A stretch of DNA of 64,000 bases from GCA-958296115 sp965222445. GTDB taxonomy: Bacteria > Chloroflexota > Dehalococcoidia > Lucifugimonadales > CAJWER01. Positions 40,974 through 49,571 of the stretch are shown in pieces. The DNA lies in assembly GCA_965222445.1 (NCBI GenBank), contig CBDCTY010000002.1:1178001-1242000 (forward strand). Reading direction: 5' to 3'. Below the pieces are notes generated by a model that was given only the letters and a program-made list of their open reading frames with translations, searched no databases and was not told where the DNA came from. The stretch's first letter is position 1; each line of letters begins with the position of its first letter. The position numbers and the translations under genes are program-made.

Positions 40974-43900
40974 ATGACAGACACCACGCCAGACACAATG
41001 TCCCGCGCCATCCGGGCTGCCTCGCGGCTGGCGGTGGTGTGGCAGCTCGTGATCAGGCGGAGCCTGTCGAACTGGCGGCTGCTCTCGTCCGTCGTGATCG
41101 GCGTGCTGCTCGCCTCGTCCCTCATGGCGGGCACGGTCATATACTTCGATGCGCTGCGCGAGACCGCCTTGAAGAACACCCTCGCCCAGGCGCCTTCCAC
41201 CGACCTCGACATCGTCCTCCAGTCGACGCGGGGGCCCACGACGCAGGACGAGTACCTCCGACTGAACGACGCGGCAGTGGGCGAGATCAACGACCGCGTG
41301 GCGTGGATGCTGAAGGGATCTGTACGAGCGGGCCGCTCCCCGACGATGTTCCTGGCGCAGGCCGGCATGGAGGAGGAGGCGGGGAGCGACAACGCGCGGA
41401 CCTACTTCGTCTTCATAGACGGCCTCGATGAGAGCGTAGAGGTCGCCGAGTGGGGCCGTATGCCGACCGGCAACGCCCTGCACGGGCCCGGCGAGCCGCC
41501 CGGGGTGGAGGCTGTGGTGCCGCGCGAGGCTGCCGAGCTGTTCGGCGTGGGCGTCGGCGACAGCCTCGTGGCCGTGCCCACCTGGACCGACGACGCCCCG
41601 TTCGTCAACGTCGTCATCAGCGGCGTGTTCGACAGGGCCGGCCCCGGGAGCGAGCTGTGGCATCTCGACTCCGTGATGGCGACGGCCGCGGGCGAGGAGT
41701 TCCGCACGATCCCGTTCTACGTCGCAGAGTCGGCGTTCCTCAACGTGGTAGGCCCGCCGCTCCTGAAGATGGACAGCACCTACTACTACCTGCTCGACGT
41801 GGACCAGGGCCGCCTGAACGCCAGGAACGCGCCCATCGCCGCGTCGAACATACTGGTCCTGGGCGCTCACCTCGACACGACACTCAACGAGTACCTGCAG
41901 GCCACCACCCTGGACGACGTGATCCGCCGGTACGACCGGAGGCTCTTCTTCAGCAAGCTGCCCATGTTCATGGTGCTCGCCCTCATCGGCGTCGTCGTCC
42001 TCTACTACGTCGCCACGCTGTCGTCACTGGTCGTCGAGACGAGACGCAGCGAGGTCGTCCTGCTCAGGAGCCGCGGCGGGAGCTCGCCTCAGGTGCTGGT
42101 CGTGTTCGTGCTCGAAGGGCTGACCATCGCGGTCCTGGCGACCGTCGCGGCTCCCCTCATCGCCGCCGCCGCGATCAGCCTGATGGGACTCACGCCCGCC
42201 TTCTCCGATCTGACCGGCGGCGCGCCGCTCGACGTACGCCTGTCGCCGGCCTCGTTCATGCTGGGGGCGGTTGGAGGAGTGCTGGGTCTGATCGCCCTCG
42301 TCCTGCCGGCCTTCCAGGTATCCCGGACAGGCGTCATCCGTCACAGACAGGAGGCGGCGAGACCGACGGCGAGGCCTGCGTTCCAGCGCTACTACGTCGA
42401 CGTGCTGCTGCTCATCGTGAGCATCTACCTCTTCAGGCAGCTAACGGAGCAGGGCTCGGTGGTCGCCACGGACCTGCTGGGAGAGTCGGCGGTGAGCGAG
42501 CTGCTCCTCGCCCTGCCAGGGCTGACCCTCATAGCCGCGGCGGTGGTGCTGCTCAGGATATTCCCCATCGCCATGAACCTGGCGGGCAGACTGCTGTCAG
42601 GCTCCTTGCCTGCGGGCCTGGTCATGGGAATATGGCAGATGGCGCGGAGCCCGACCCACTACGCCCGGCTCTCCCTGCTGCTCATCCTGGCGGCGGGCCT
42701 CGGCATATTCGCGTCGAGCTTCGGCGCAACCCTCGAAAGGAGCTTCCTCGAGCGGGTTCTCCACTCCACGGGCGCCGACGTCAAGGTGGAGGGCATACAG
42801 GGCCGCGACATCACGGACGCGGGAGCGGCAACCCTGTCGGCGGAGTACGCCGACGTGCCGGGAGTCGGCACGGCCACGGCCGTGCTGAGGAAGGGCGGCC
42901 AGGACCTGTCGCGGCTCGTGGGCGTCCCCTACGACATGTTCGGCGTCGACCCGGACGTGTTTGGACGCGTCGCGTTCTTCCGGGAGGACTACGCGGACCG
43001 GCAGATCGAGGCCCTGCTGCCGAAGCTCGGTCACACACCCCCGGGCGGGATAGAGCTTCCGCCCGGTGCGGAGTCGCTGACCGTTCGCGTCAAGCCTGAC
43101 CGCCCGCATCCCGGCGTCAGGCTGACGGCGCAGACCAGGGACGCCGGGGGCGCGTACAGGACGCTGTCGCTGGGCAGGCTATCATCCGGCGAATGGGAGG
43201 ACCTGACCGTCGAGATCCCAGAAGGGTTGGGCGAAGCGCCCGTGTCCCTCGTCTCGCTGCGGATTCACGAGACGGACCCCTTCTTCGAGCTGCAGGCCGG
43301 GTCCCTCTGGCTCGACAAGATCAGCGTGTCCGGCCCGGGGGGCGCCGTCACCCTGGAGTCCTTCGACGCCGTCGACTGGACGCCGCTGCTGGGCACGGGC
43401 GCGGCCATATCCGACGCCGTCAGGCCCGCGGGCGACGTGCTGCCCGGAGAGACTGGCTCGGCCCTGTTCACATGGTCTGAAGGAGGATCCCAGACTATTC
43501 GCGGCATCTTCAAGGGGTCCGGGCGCGAGCCGATACCCGCACTTGCGAGCAGGTCCTTCGTCCAGGACACCGGCCACGTCGAGGGCGAGGAGTTCGAGGT
43601 GCTGGTCGCCGGACACCGGGTGCCCATCCTGCTCGCGGGCGTGATCGACCTGTTCCCCACCGTGACGGCGCTAGACGGCCGCTACCTCGTGACGGACATC
43701 GACGCGCTCACCGGCTACGCCAACATGGCGGCCCTCGGAGACGCCCTCACCCCGAACCAGGTGTGGCTGGTCTCCTCCACGTCGGGACCGGAGCGCGGCC
43801 GGCTCGTGGAGGACCTGGGAATCCTCGGGGGCCCGGCGACCGTAGTCTACGACAGGGAGCGGCGCCTGGACGAGACCAGGGTCGACCCACTCGTGAACGC

Positions 43901-44327
43901 CGGCTGGAGGTCGCTGCTGTTCCTGTCGTTCGCCGCCGTCCTGATACTCAGCTGTATCGGGTTCCTGGTGCATGCCTACGTCTCGTACAGAAACCGCCTT
44001 GTCCAGTTCGCCCTGATGAGGACGGTTGGCGTATCCGTTTCCCAATTGATTACAATGGTCTGGGTCGAGCAGGCCATGGTCGTTGCCGTCGGTATGGCCC
44101 TCGGCACGTGGATGGGGGCGCGGCTCGGCGCAGTGATCATGCCGTTCCTGGGCCACGACGATTGGGGCGACCGGGTTGTGCCACCCTTCACGACCGAAGT
44201 AGACTGGGCGGCGCTTCTTGCCACATACGGGCTGATGTTCGCCGTATTCGCGGTCATCACCCTGGGGCTGGTATGGCTGATACGAAGGATTTCCGTACAC
44301 TCTGTGCTGCGGCTGGGCGATGCCTAG
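40974..44327 (+). CDS. Giant FtsX-type ABC transporter permease (1117 residues)
   Basis: Paralogue of the 36718 gene with the same plan: N-terminal helix (LLSSVVIGVLLASSLMAGTV), large external domain, first FtsX core (LPMFMVLALIGVVVLYYVAT, ETRRSEVVLLRSRGGSSPQV), central helices with IWQMARSPTHYARLSLLLIL (compare LVRMARSPLQYSWLILLLVL in its partner), second external domain with a carbohydrate-binding-like jelly-roll stretch (GSLWLDKISVSGPGGAVTLE), and the second core (SYRNRLVQFALMRTVGVSVS). The two probably form the heterodimeric membrane part of one transporter. Start ATG 40974. Confidence 0.88.
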   Translation: MTDTTPDTMSRAIRAASRLAVVWQLVIRRSLSNWRLLSSVVIGVLLASSLMAGTVIYFDALRETALKNTLAQAPSTDLDIVLQSTRGPTTQDEYLRLNDAAVGEINDRVAWMLKGSVRAGRSPTMFLAQAGMEEEAGSDNARTYFVFIDGLDESVEVAEWGRMPTGNALHGPGEPPGVEAVVPREAAELFGVGVGDSLVAVPTWTDDAPFVNVVISGVFDRAGPGSELWHLDSVMATAAGEEFRTIPFYVAESAFLNVVGPPLLKMDSTYYYLLDVDQGRLNARNAPIAASNILVLGAHLDTTLNEYLQATTLDDVIRRYDRRLFFSKLPMFMVLALIGVVVLYYVATLSSLVVETRRSEVVLLRSRGGSSPQVLVVFVLEGLTIAVLATVAAPLIAAAAISLMGLTPAFSDLTGGAPLDVRLSPASFMLGAVGGVLGLIALVLPAFQVSRTGVIRHRQEAARPTARPAFQRYYVDVLLLIVSIYLFRQLTEQGSVVATDLLGESAVSELLLALPGLTLIAAAVVLLRIFPIAMNLAGRLLSGSLPAGLVMGIWQMARSPTHYARLSLLLILAAGLGIFASSFGATLERSFLERVLHSTGADVKVEGIQGRDITDAGAATLSAEYADVPGVGTATAVLRKGGQDLSRLVGVPYDMFGVDPDVFGRVAFFREDYADRQIEALLPKLGHTPPGGIELPPGAESLTVRVKPDRPHPGVRLTAQTRDAGGAYRTLSLGRLSSGEWEDLTVEIPEGLGEAPVSLVSLRIHETDPFFELQAGSLWLDKISVSGPGGAVTLESFDAVDWTPLLGTGAAISDAVRPAGDVLPGETGSALFTWSEGGSQTIRGIFKGSGREPIPALASRSFVQDTGHVEGEEFEVLVAGHRVPILLAGVIDLFPTVTALDGRYLVTDIDALTGYANMAALGDALTPNQVWLVSSTSGPERGRLVEDLGILGGPATVVYDRERRLDETRVDPLVNAGWRSLLFLSFAAVLILSCIGFLVHAYVSYRNRLVQFALMRTVGVSVSQLITMVWVEQAMVVAVGMALGTWMGARLGAVIMPFLGHDDWGDRVVPPFTTEVDWAALLATYGLMFAVFAVITLGLVWLIRRISVHSVLRLGDA

Positions 44328-44445
44328 AATAAGGAGCGAACGCGGGAAATGGCGCATACAGGCGTTGCGGGTCGTGATACCCTAGACGAAATCGATCCGA
44401 TGTGACCGCGCCAAAAGAGCGCCTGAAGGGCTGAGGACTACCGAA

Positions 44446-45330
44446 ATGACGACCCAGAGCAACGCGTACATAGTCTGCGAGGACCTGTTCAAGATCTACA
44501 AGATCGCCGACCTGGAGGTGGTGGCCCTGCGAGGCCTCGACCTCGTGGTCGACCACGGCGAGGTGCTGGCCGTCGTGGGAGCGAGCGGCAGCGGTAAGAC
44601 GACCCTGCTGAACATCCTTGCCGGGTACGACTCGCCCTCCGCGGGCAAGGTCACAGTCGGCGACAAGGACCTGCTCCGCATGACGGGTAAGGACGTCGAG
44701 CTGTACCGGCGCGAGGACGTGGGATTCGTCTGGCAGCAGACCAGCCGGAACCTCTTCCCATACCTCACGGCCCTGGAGAACGTCGCCCTGCCGATGATGC
44801 TCACCAACCTGCCCTCGAAGGAGCGCCGGGCGAGGGCCGAGGAGCTCCTTGATCTGATGGGGATGGGGCACCGAAAGGGCCACACGCCGGAGAAGCTCTC
44901 GGGCGGCGAGCAGCAGAGGGTCGCCATCGGCGTTGCCCTGGCCAATCACCCGCCGCTCCTGCTCGCCGACGAGCCGACCGGCGAGCTCGACGACGCCACC
45001 GCGGGGGAGATACTAGACCTGTTCGGCACGGTGAACCGCGAGTTGGACACGACCATCGTAATCGTCACGCACGACCCCGACATCGCGTACAAGGTCGGGC
45101 GCGTCGTGCTCGTCCGCGACGGCAAGACGTCGACGGAGATCAGGCGCAGGGTGAGCTACCAGCGTATCTCGGGCGACGCCGAAGCCGATGCCGCCCTCGA
45201 GGAGTTCACCCTGGTGGACGGCGCGGGCAGGGTGCAGATTCCGAGGGAGCTGCTGGAGGAGATGAAGATCAAGGAGCGCGCCAGACTGGTAATCGAGGAT
45301 GGGAAGCTGACCGTAGTATCTGCCGACTGA
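44446..45330 (+). CDS. ABC transporter ATPase with C-terminal AbrB-like domain
   Basis: Residues 1-~225 are a LolD/MacB-type ATPase: Walker A VVGASGSGKTTLLNILAGYD, Q-loop FVWQQTSRNLFPYL, signature EKLSGGEQQRVAIGVALANH and Walker B LLLADEPTGELD. Residues ~250-294 read FTLVDGAGRVQIPRELLEEM then KIKERARLVIEDGKLTVVS, the swapped-hairpin SpoVT/AbrB fold normally found in transition-state regulators and antitoxins. Such a fusion could dimerise the ATPase or bind DNA. It is 118 bp after the second permease and 61 bp before the second ATPase. Confidence 0.9.
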   Translation: MTTQSNAYIVCEDLFKIYKIADLEVVALRGLDLVVDHGEVLAVVGASGSGKTTLLNILAGYDSPSAGKVTVGDKDLLRMTGKDVELYRREDVGFVWQQTSRNLFPYLTALENVALPMMLTNLPSKERRARAEELLDLMGMGHRKGHTPEKLSGGEQQRVAIGVALANHPPLLLADEPTGELDDATAGEILDLFGTVNRELDTTIVIVTHDPDIAYKVGRVVLVRDGKTSTEIRRRVSYQRISGDAEADAALEEFTLVDGAGRVQIPRELLEEMKIKERARLVIEDGKLTVVSAD

Positions 45331-45391
45331 CGGCCCGGTCCGGCGATGCAACGCAATCCGGAGGGCGCGCGGCCACGGAGGTACCGACAAC

Positions 45392-46105
45392 TTGAGCACG
45401 AACGGAAACATAGTCGAGACCATAGACGTAGGCAGGACCTACATGCTGGGCTCCGAGGAGGTCGTCGCCGTTAACAGTGTGAGCCTAGAGGTGCGCCCCG
45501 GCCAGTTCATCGCGGTCGTGGGCCGGTCAGGGTCCGGCAAGACGACCCTGCTCAACCTCATCGCGGGCCTCGACCAGGCGACCTCGGGCGTCGTCCTGTT
45601 CGAGGGCAAGGACCTGGCCCAGATGAGCGAGAAGGAGCTGACCGAGATACGCCGCCACAAGATCGGGTTCGTCTTCCAGTCCTTCGGGCTTCTCCCGCTG
45701 CTTTCCGCCTTCGAGAACGTGGAGCTCCCGCTGAGGATCTCCGGCGTGAGGGCCAGGGAGCGCGAGCAGCGCGCACGCGACACCCTGGAGATGGTCGGCC
45801 TGACGAGGCGCTCCAACCACAGGCCCTACGAGCTATCCGGCGGCGAGCAGCAGAGGGTTGCCATCGCCCGCGCCGTAGTCAGCGAGCCGCCCCTCATCCT
45901 GGCGGACGAGCCCACAGGAGAGCTCGACTCGAACAACGCACGGTCGATCTTCGGCCTGTTCCGCGAGATGGTCCAGGACCGCGGCATCAGCGTCGTCGCC
46001 GCGACCCACGACTCCACCCTGCTGGCGATGGCCGACTCCGTCAAGGAGATGCGCGACGGCTCCATGGTGGAAGGCACCGCCGAGGCCCGCCGCTACAGGA
46101 ATTAG
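45392..46105 (+). CDS. ABC transporter ATPase (LolD/MacB type)
   Basis: 237 residues, standard length: Walker A VVGRSGSGKTTLLNLIAGLD, Q-loop FVFQSFGLLPLLSAFENVEL, signature YELSGGEQQRVAIARAVVSE and Walker B LILADEPTGELDSNNARSIF, then the D-loop and H-loop (VVAATHDSTLLAMAD). Start TTG 45392. Last gene of the FtsX cluster; with its neighbour it would energise the two permeases. Confidence 0.93.
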   Translation: MSTNGNIVETIDVGRTYMLGSEEVVAVNSVSLEVRPGQFIAVVGRSGSGKTTLLNLIAGLDQATSGVVLFEGKDLAQMSEKELTEIRRHKIGFVFQSFGLLPLLSAFENVELPLRISGVRAREREQRARDTLEMVGLTRRSNHRPYELSGGEQQRVAIARAVVSEPPLILADEPTGELDSNNARSIFGLFREMVQDRGISVVAATHDSTLLAMADSVKEMRDGSMVEGTAEARRYRN

Positions 46106-46204
46106 TTCGCCGAGCCCCTTCGCGCGTCAATGTACCCCATTTTCATCCATCGTGGTGCCGCTGGCAACCGGCATAGGTGATTGCTATGAAAATGAACCGC
46201 ACGC

Positions 46205-46370
46205 CCCACACCGTCGTTCCCGCGCAGAGCCTGCCCCCGAGAAGTCGGGGGGCGGGAACCCATCCCCGGTCGCTGCCATAGATCATGCGGCAACGGAGAA
46301 TCCCGCGCCCAATTTCATCCCCTTATGTGGCCTCCGCTAGGCCATAGCGATTCCGGCTTTCGCCGGAATC
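46205..46370. repeat. Composite palindromic repeat
   Basis: Contains CCGTCGTTCCCGCGCAGAGC, the hairpin CCCCCGAGAAGTCGGGGGG, a TGGCCTCCGCTAGGCCA palindrome and ATTCCGGCTTTCGCCGGAAT. The same order of modules is seen at 18540-18707, and the TGGCCT..AGGCCA module again at 55083-55128. The 46106-46466 stretch has no gene. Confidence 0.75.
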
Positions 46371-46466
46371 CAGACCCTCGCGGCAAATGGCGCGCTGGGA
46401 CGGTCTGAGCCCGCCGAAAACACCCGCTTTACTCCGGGCTGGCTACACGCTACCCTCTCCGTCACC

Positions 46467-47486
46467 ATGAAAGCCGCTGTATACAAGGGCGAGCGGCGCC
46501 TCGTCGTCGAAGAGATTCCCACACCCTCTCCGGGCCCCGGACAGGTGCTCGTGAGGGTGCGGTACTGCGCCATCTGCGGCACCGACGTGCATGCCTACAT
46601 GTACGACGCTCCCCCGCCGGGCACCGTCATGGGGCACGAGTACTGCGGAACCATCGCCTCGGTGGGCGCCGGCGTCACCAGGTGGCGCGAGGGCGACAGG
46701 GTGGTCGGCGGCGGCGGAACGGCGCCGGCAGGAAGCCTGCCCAGCTTCAAGGCGCCCCGCTTCAACTACAGGACGATGGGCTTCCTCTCCAAGCCCGTGC
46801 GCGCCTACGCCGAGTACGTCGTAATGGAGGAGTGGGACCCGCTCGGCGTGCCCGACGGCGTATCCGACGAGGACGCCGCGCTCTGCGAGCCCCTGGCGGT
46901 CGCGGTACACGCCGTCCGCCGCTCGGCCCTCAGGCTGGGCGACTCGGTGGCCGTGCTGGGTGGAGGGCCCATCGGGCTCTTCTGCGCCCAGGCGGCCAGG
47001 GCTGCGGGCGCCAGCAAGGTCGTCGTCTCCGAGCCCGCCCCGGCAAGGGCGCAGGCGGCCCTGGAGCTCGGCGCGGACGCCGTCATAGACCCGAAGGGCG
47101 GCGACGCCGTCGAGGAGGTCGTGGCCCTCACGGACGGTCAGGGCCCGGACGTCGTCTTCGACTGCGCCGGCGCGCCCCCGACCCTGGACCAGGCCATGAA
47201 CATGGTGCGCCGGGAGGGCCAGGTGATGCTGGTGGCCCTGGCCTGGGAGCCCACGCCGCTGCTGCCCGTCGACTGGATCGCCAGGGAGATCAGCCTGGCA
47301 ACCACCTTCTCCTCCACCCCGGAGGACTGGCTCATCTCCCTAGACCTGCTCCGCTCCGGCAAGGTCAGGACCGGCCCGATGCTGTCCGAGTCCAGCTTCA
47401 TCCCCCTCGACGACATCCAGCAGGCCTTCGACGACCTCATGCACCCCTCCACCCAGCTCCAGATGGTCGTAAGCATGCCATCCTGA
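46467..47486 (+). CDS. Zinc-containing alcohol dehydrogenase/threonine dehydrogenase-like protein
   Basis: 339 residues of the medium-chain dehydrogenase family. Catalytic zinc ligands appear in RYCAICGTDVHAYM and MGHEYCGTIASVG, and the substrate-side glutamate in DAALCEPLAVAVHAVRRS. The NAD(P) motif is SVAVLGGGPIGLFCAQAARA. The four-cysteine structural zinc lobe is not visible; the segment GGGGTAPAGSLPSFKAPRFN lies where it would be. Probably a polyol or sugar-alcohol dehydrogenase; substrate unknown. Monocistronic; no clear ribosome site at the ATG. Confidence 0.88.
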   Translation: MKAAVYKGERRLVVEEIPTPSPGPGQVLVRVRYCAICGTDVHAYMYDAPPPGTVMGHEYCGTIASVGAGVTRWREGDRVVGGGGTAPAGSLPSFKAPRFNYRTMGFLSKPVRAYAEYVVMEEWDPLGVPDGVSDEDAALCEPLAVAVHAVRRSALRLGDSVAVLGGGPIGLFCAQAARAAGASKVVVSEPAPARAQAALELGADAVIDPKGGDAVEEVVALTDGQGPDVVFDCAGAPPTLDQAMNMVRREGQVMLVALAWEPTPLLPVDWIAREISLATTFSSTPEDWLISLDLLRSGKVRTGPMLSESSFIPLDDIQQAFDDLMHPSTQLQMVVSMPS

Positions 47487-47518
47487 CGCACCGATAGTCC
47501 GACAAGTAGGAGAAGCCG

Positions 47519-48106
47519 ATGGGCTACGTCGTGAACGAGGACAAGCCAACAAACTCGGCGATTGTCCACACGGAAACGTGCGAGCACTACATCGAACGCC
47601 GACCGAAAAATCCCCAAGACGGTGGATGGCTCGGCCCTTTCGAAACCGAAGACGAGGCCTTTGCAGAGGCTCAGGATACCGGGCGCGCCGATGTTCGCGG
47701 AGCTCAATGCTGTCTGGCGGAGACAGGCATACTTGATCGAGCGAAGGACGCGATTGGTTCCGCCACGCATAGGGTAAGACGCTCTGCCGAAGTGATGTCT
47801 GGGGCGGACATCCGCCACTTTGAGGATTTCACAGATGCAGCCACAACGGCCATCATTGGCGTGCATCGAGATCAAGCCGAACTGCGAGAGCGTCTTACCG
47901 CCACGGAGCAATCGCTCGATGAGTTGCAACAGGGTCAAGCCAAGCTGGTGGAAGGTCTGACGCGCGTAGAGCATTCGATACGCGACCTAACTGAGTCTGA
48001 AGAATCCGGCGCCGACAGTTTGTCGCCGTTGACTATCGCATTCGGGGCGATGTCTGCGGTAGCGCTGGTGTTGAGCATCATCGCTATCGTGATGGCAATA
48101 TCCTGA
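47519..48106 (+). CDS. Cys/His-motif, coiled-coil, membrane-anchored protein of a coupled pair
   Basis: 195 residues in three parts. Residues 1-65 form a small domain with HTETCEHYIERRPKN, GWLGPFETEDEAFAEAQDTG and a closing QCC; short proteins with this H-x3-C-x2-Y ... GPF-x-T ... C pattern recur in bacteria without known function. Residues ~100-160 are a heptad-rich coiled coil (VHRDQAELRERLTATEQSLD, VEGLTRVEHSIRDLTES). Residues ~172-194 are a C-terminal membrane helix (IAFGAMSAVALVLSIIAIVM). The stop TGA overlaps the next start (TGATG), so the two are coupled. GGAGAAG lies just before the ATG. Possibly a sensor or anchor for the downstream protein. Confidence 0.75.
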   Translation: MGYVVNEDKPTNSAIVHTETCEHYIERRPKNPQDGGWLGPFETEDEAFAEAQDTGRADVRGAQCCLAETGILDRAKDAIGSATHRVRRSAEVMSGADIRHFEDFTDAATTAIIGVHRDQAELRERLTATEQSLDELQQGQAKLVEGLTRVEHSIRDLTESEESGADSLSPLTIAFGAMSAVALVLSIIAIVMAIS

Positions 48107-49077
48107 TGGGATACGGAGAACTTAAGACTCTAGCGGAAACATACCCGCCCCAGGAGCAGGAATCCCTCCTGGCGTTGTCGCAGGAGTTCCGCAGCCGCAA
48201 CGAGCGGGAGATTCTGGAGCTAGCCGCAATAGCGACCGACGTATCGCTCGATAGCGTCCTCAATCTTGGACTCGAGCCCGAAGCAAATCCGCAGTTCTGG
48301 GATGCTTTCCGACTTCAGTATCCGAACGTCGGTCTGGAGACCCTGAGCGGCTCATCGGAGGAACGACTCACTGGTCTGGCCAACGCCGCAAAAGGCAAGT
48401 ACTTCGAGGTGCTCGTCCTTGACCGGCTCAACGCCGGAGAGCGTGTTGGCGAGTTGGAGCTTCAGCCCGGCCAGGTCGCTCACCTCGCCGAATCTTCGAC
48501 ACAGCCGGGGTGGGACCTTCGGATTGAGAACGAGGACGGCTCGGTAGATGAACTCCTCCAACTCAAAGCGACCGAATCTATGAGCTATGTCAAACGGGCC
48601 CTCGAAAGTCATCCTGATATCAGGGTCGTCGCGCCATCCGAAGTCGACTTTGCTGCCGACAACATCCTCGGCACAGACATATCCAATGAGCAACTGAATC
48701 AATTGGCTGACGCACAGATGGGCGAGTTGGGTGAGAGTACGGTGGAGGATCTCCTTGACAGGGGAACTGAGGCAGCTTTCGACTCCATACCCTTCGTGTC
48801 GATGGTGACCACCGGCGTCATTGAAGGTGGAAGATACTTGACGGGGCGCTCCACTCTCCGAGAGTCTCTGCGCCGGGGCGCAAAGAGGATTGGGAGGGCA
48901 ACGGTATACGATGCCATAGGGACTGCCCTGGCTTCTACTGGCGTGGCAGTTCCGCTCGTAATGGGACTGCGCGTTGCTGAGGGAAGAGTGACGGCCTTAG
49001 TTGCCCTCGGCGACCACTTGGAGTCAAAGACACGCGAGCTCAGGCAGCTTACTGCTCATTCACAGTTCGCCCAGTGA
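48106..49077 (+). CDS. Putative PD-(D/E)XK-like nuclease with hydrophobic C-terminal half
   Basis: 323 residues, not a family I can name. The middle reads GLANAAKGKYFEVLVLDRLN, then SSTQPGWDLRIENEDGSVDE and LLQLKATESMSYVKRAL: a helix glutamate, a strand aspartate and a Q-x-K pair in the order of the PD-(D/E)XK nuclease core. The C-terminal ~100 residues (SIPFVSMVTTGVIEGGRYLT, YDAIGTALASTGVAVPLVMG) contain two moderately hydrophobic segments that could insert in or contact a membrane. The N-terminus is helical and acidic. Start codon overlaps the upstream stop. No inhibitor gene is apparent; a HigBA remnant lies downstream on the other strand. Confidence 0.65.
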   Translation: MGYGELKTLAETYPPQEQESLLALSQEFRSRNEREILELAAIATDVSLDSVLNLGLEPEANPQFWDAFRLQYPNVGLETLSGSSEERLTGLANAAKGKYFEVLVLDRLNAGERVGELELQPGQVAHLAESSTQPGWDLRIENEDGSVDELLQLKATESMSYVKRALESHPDIRVVAPSEVDFAADNILGTDISNEQLNQLADAQMGELGESTVEDLLDRGTEAAFDSIPFVSMVTTGVIEGGRYLTGRSTLRESLRRGAKRIGRATVYDAIGTALASTGVAVPLVMGLRVAEGRVTALVALGDHLESKTRELRQLTAHSQFAQ

Positions 49078-49089
49078 ATCGAGCCTTGG

Positions 49090-49386
49090 CTAGGTTCGGC
49101 TGGGTGCTGCGAATCTCTCGACTTTGATATCTTTGGCTCGTTCCCTGGCCTGCCAGAGATCGTAGGCCATCTGCATTCTGAGCCAGGTCTCCGGTGTGGA
49201 CCCGAACGCCTGGGACAGGCGGTAGGCCATCTCGACGGAAACGCCCGCCCTCTCGTTCACGAGGTCCGACAGCGCCTGGCGGGTTACGCCCAGCCCCTGC
49301 GCTGCCCGCGTCACCGTCAAGCCTAGAGGCTCAAGGCATTCCCACCTTACGATCTCACCCGGATGGGGAGGGTTGTGCATCGGCAT
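49090..49386 (-). CDS. higA: HigA family antitoxin (XRE/VapI type)
   Basis: 98 residues: MPMHNPPHPGEIVRWECLEP, the helix-turn-helix VTRAAQGLGVTRQALSDLVN and the HigA-typical VSVEMAYRLSQAFGSTPETW. It would repress its promoter and bind HigB. GAGGTG lies just before the ATG. The partner toxin upstream is reduced to its C-terminal part, so this is a stranded antitoxin. It could still protect against related toxins. Confidence 0.92.
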   Translation of the reverse strand: MPMHNPPHPGEIVRWECLEPLGLTVTRAAQGLGVTRQALSDLVNERAGVSVEMAYRLSQAFGSTPETWLRMQMAYDLWQARERAKDIKVERFAAPSRT

Positions 49387-49397
49387 GATTCACCTCC

Positions 49398-49532
49398 TCA
49401 ATGATAGTCTGTGTAGTTCACATCAACCGCATCGCCTTCCTCGAATCGGAAGGTCACCCGCCAATTCCCAGATACCGACACGGCATAGTGGCGTTTGAGG
49501 TCACGCTTGTCAATATGCACGCCCCGCAACAC
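49398..49532 (-). pseudogene. higB: higB toxin, only the C-terminal 44 codons remain
   Basis: Direct translation gives HIDKRDLKRHYAVSVSGNWR then VTFRFEEGDAVDVNYTDYH, the last half of a HigB/RelE-like toxin, ending 11 bp before higA as in normal higBA operons. Two codons upstream of the first possible start (GTG 49532) is a TAA, and the DNA beyond is not HigB-like: it leads into the divergently oriented peptidase gene. Active-site residues in the C-terminal strand are present but the N-terminal helices are lost. Confidence 0.88.
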
Positions 49533-49571
49533 TGTTTACTTTGGCATATGGCTCCCTCAGAATAGATTTCA

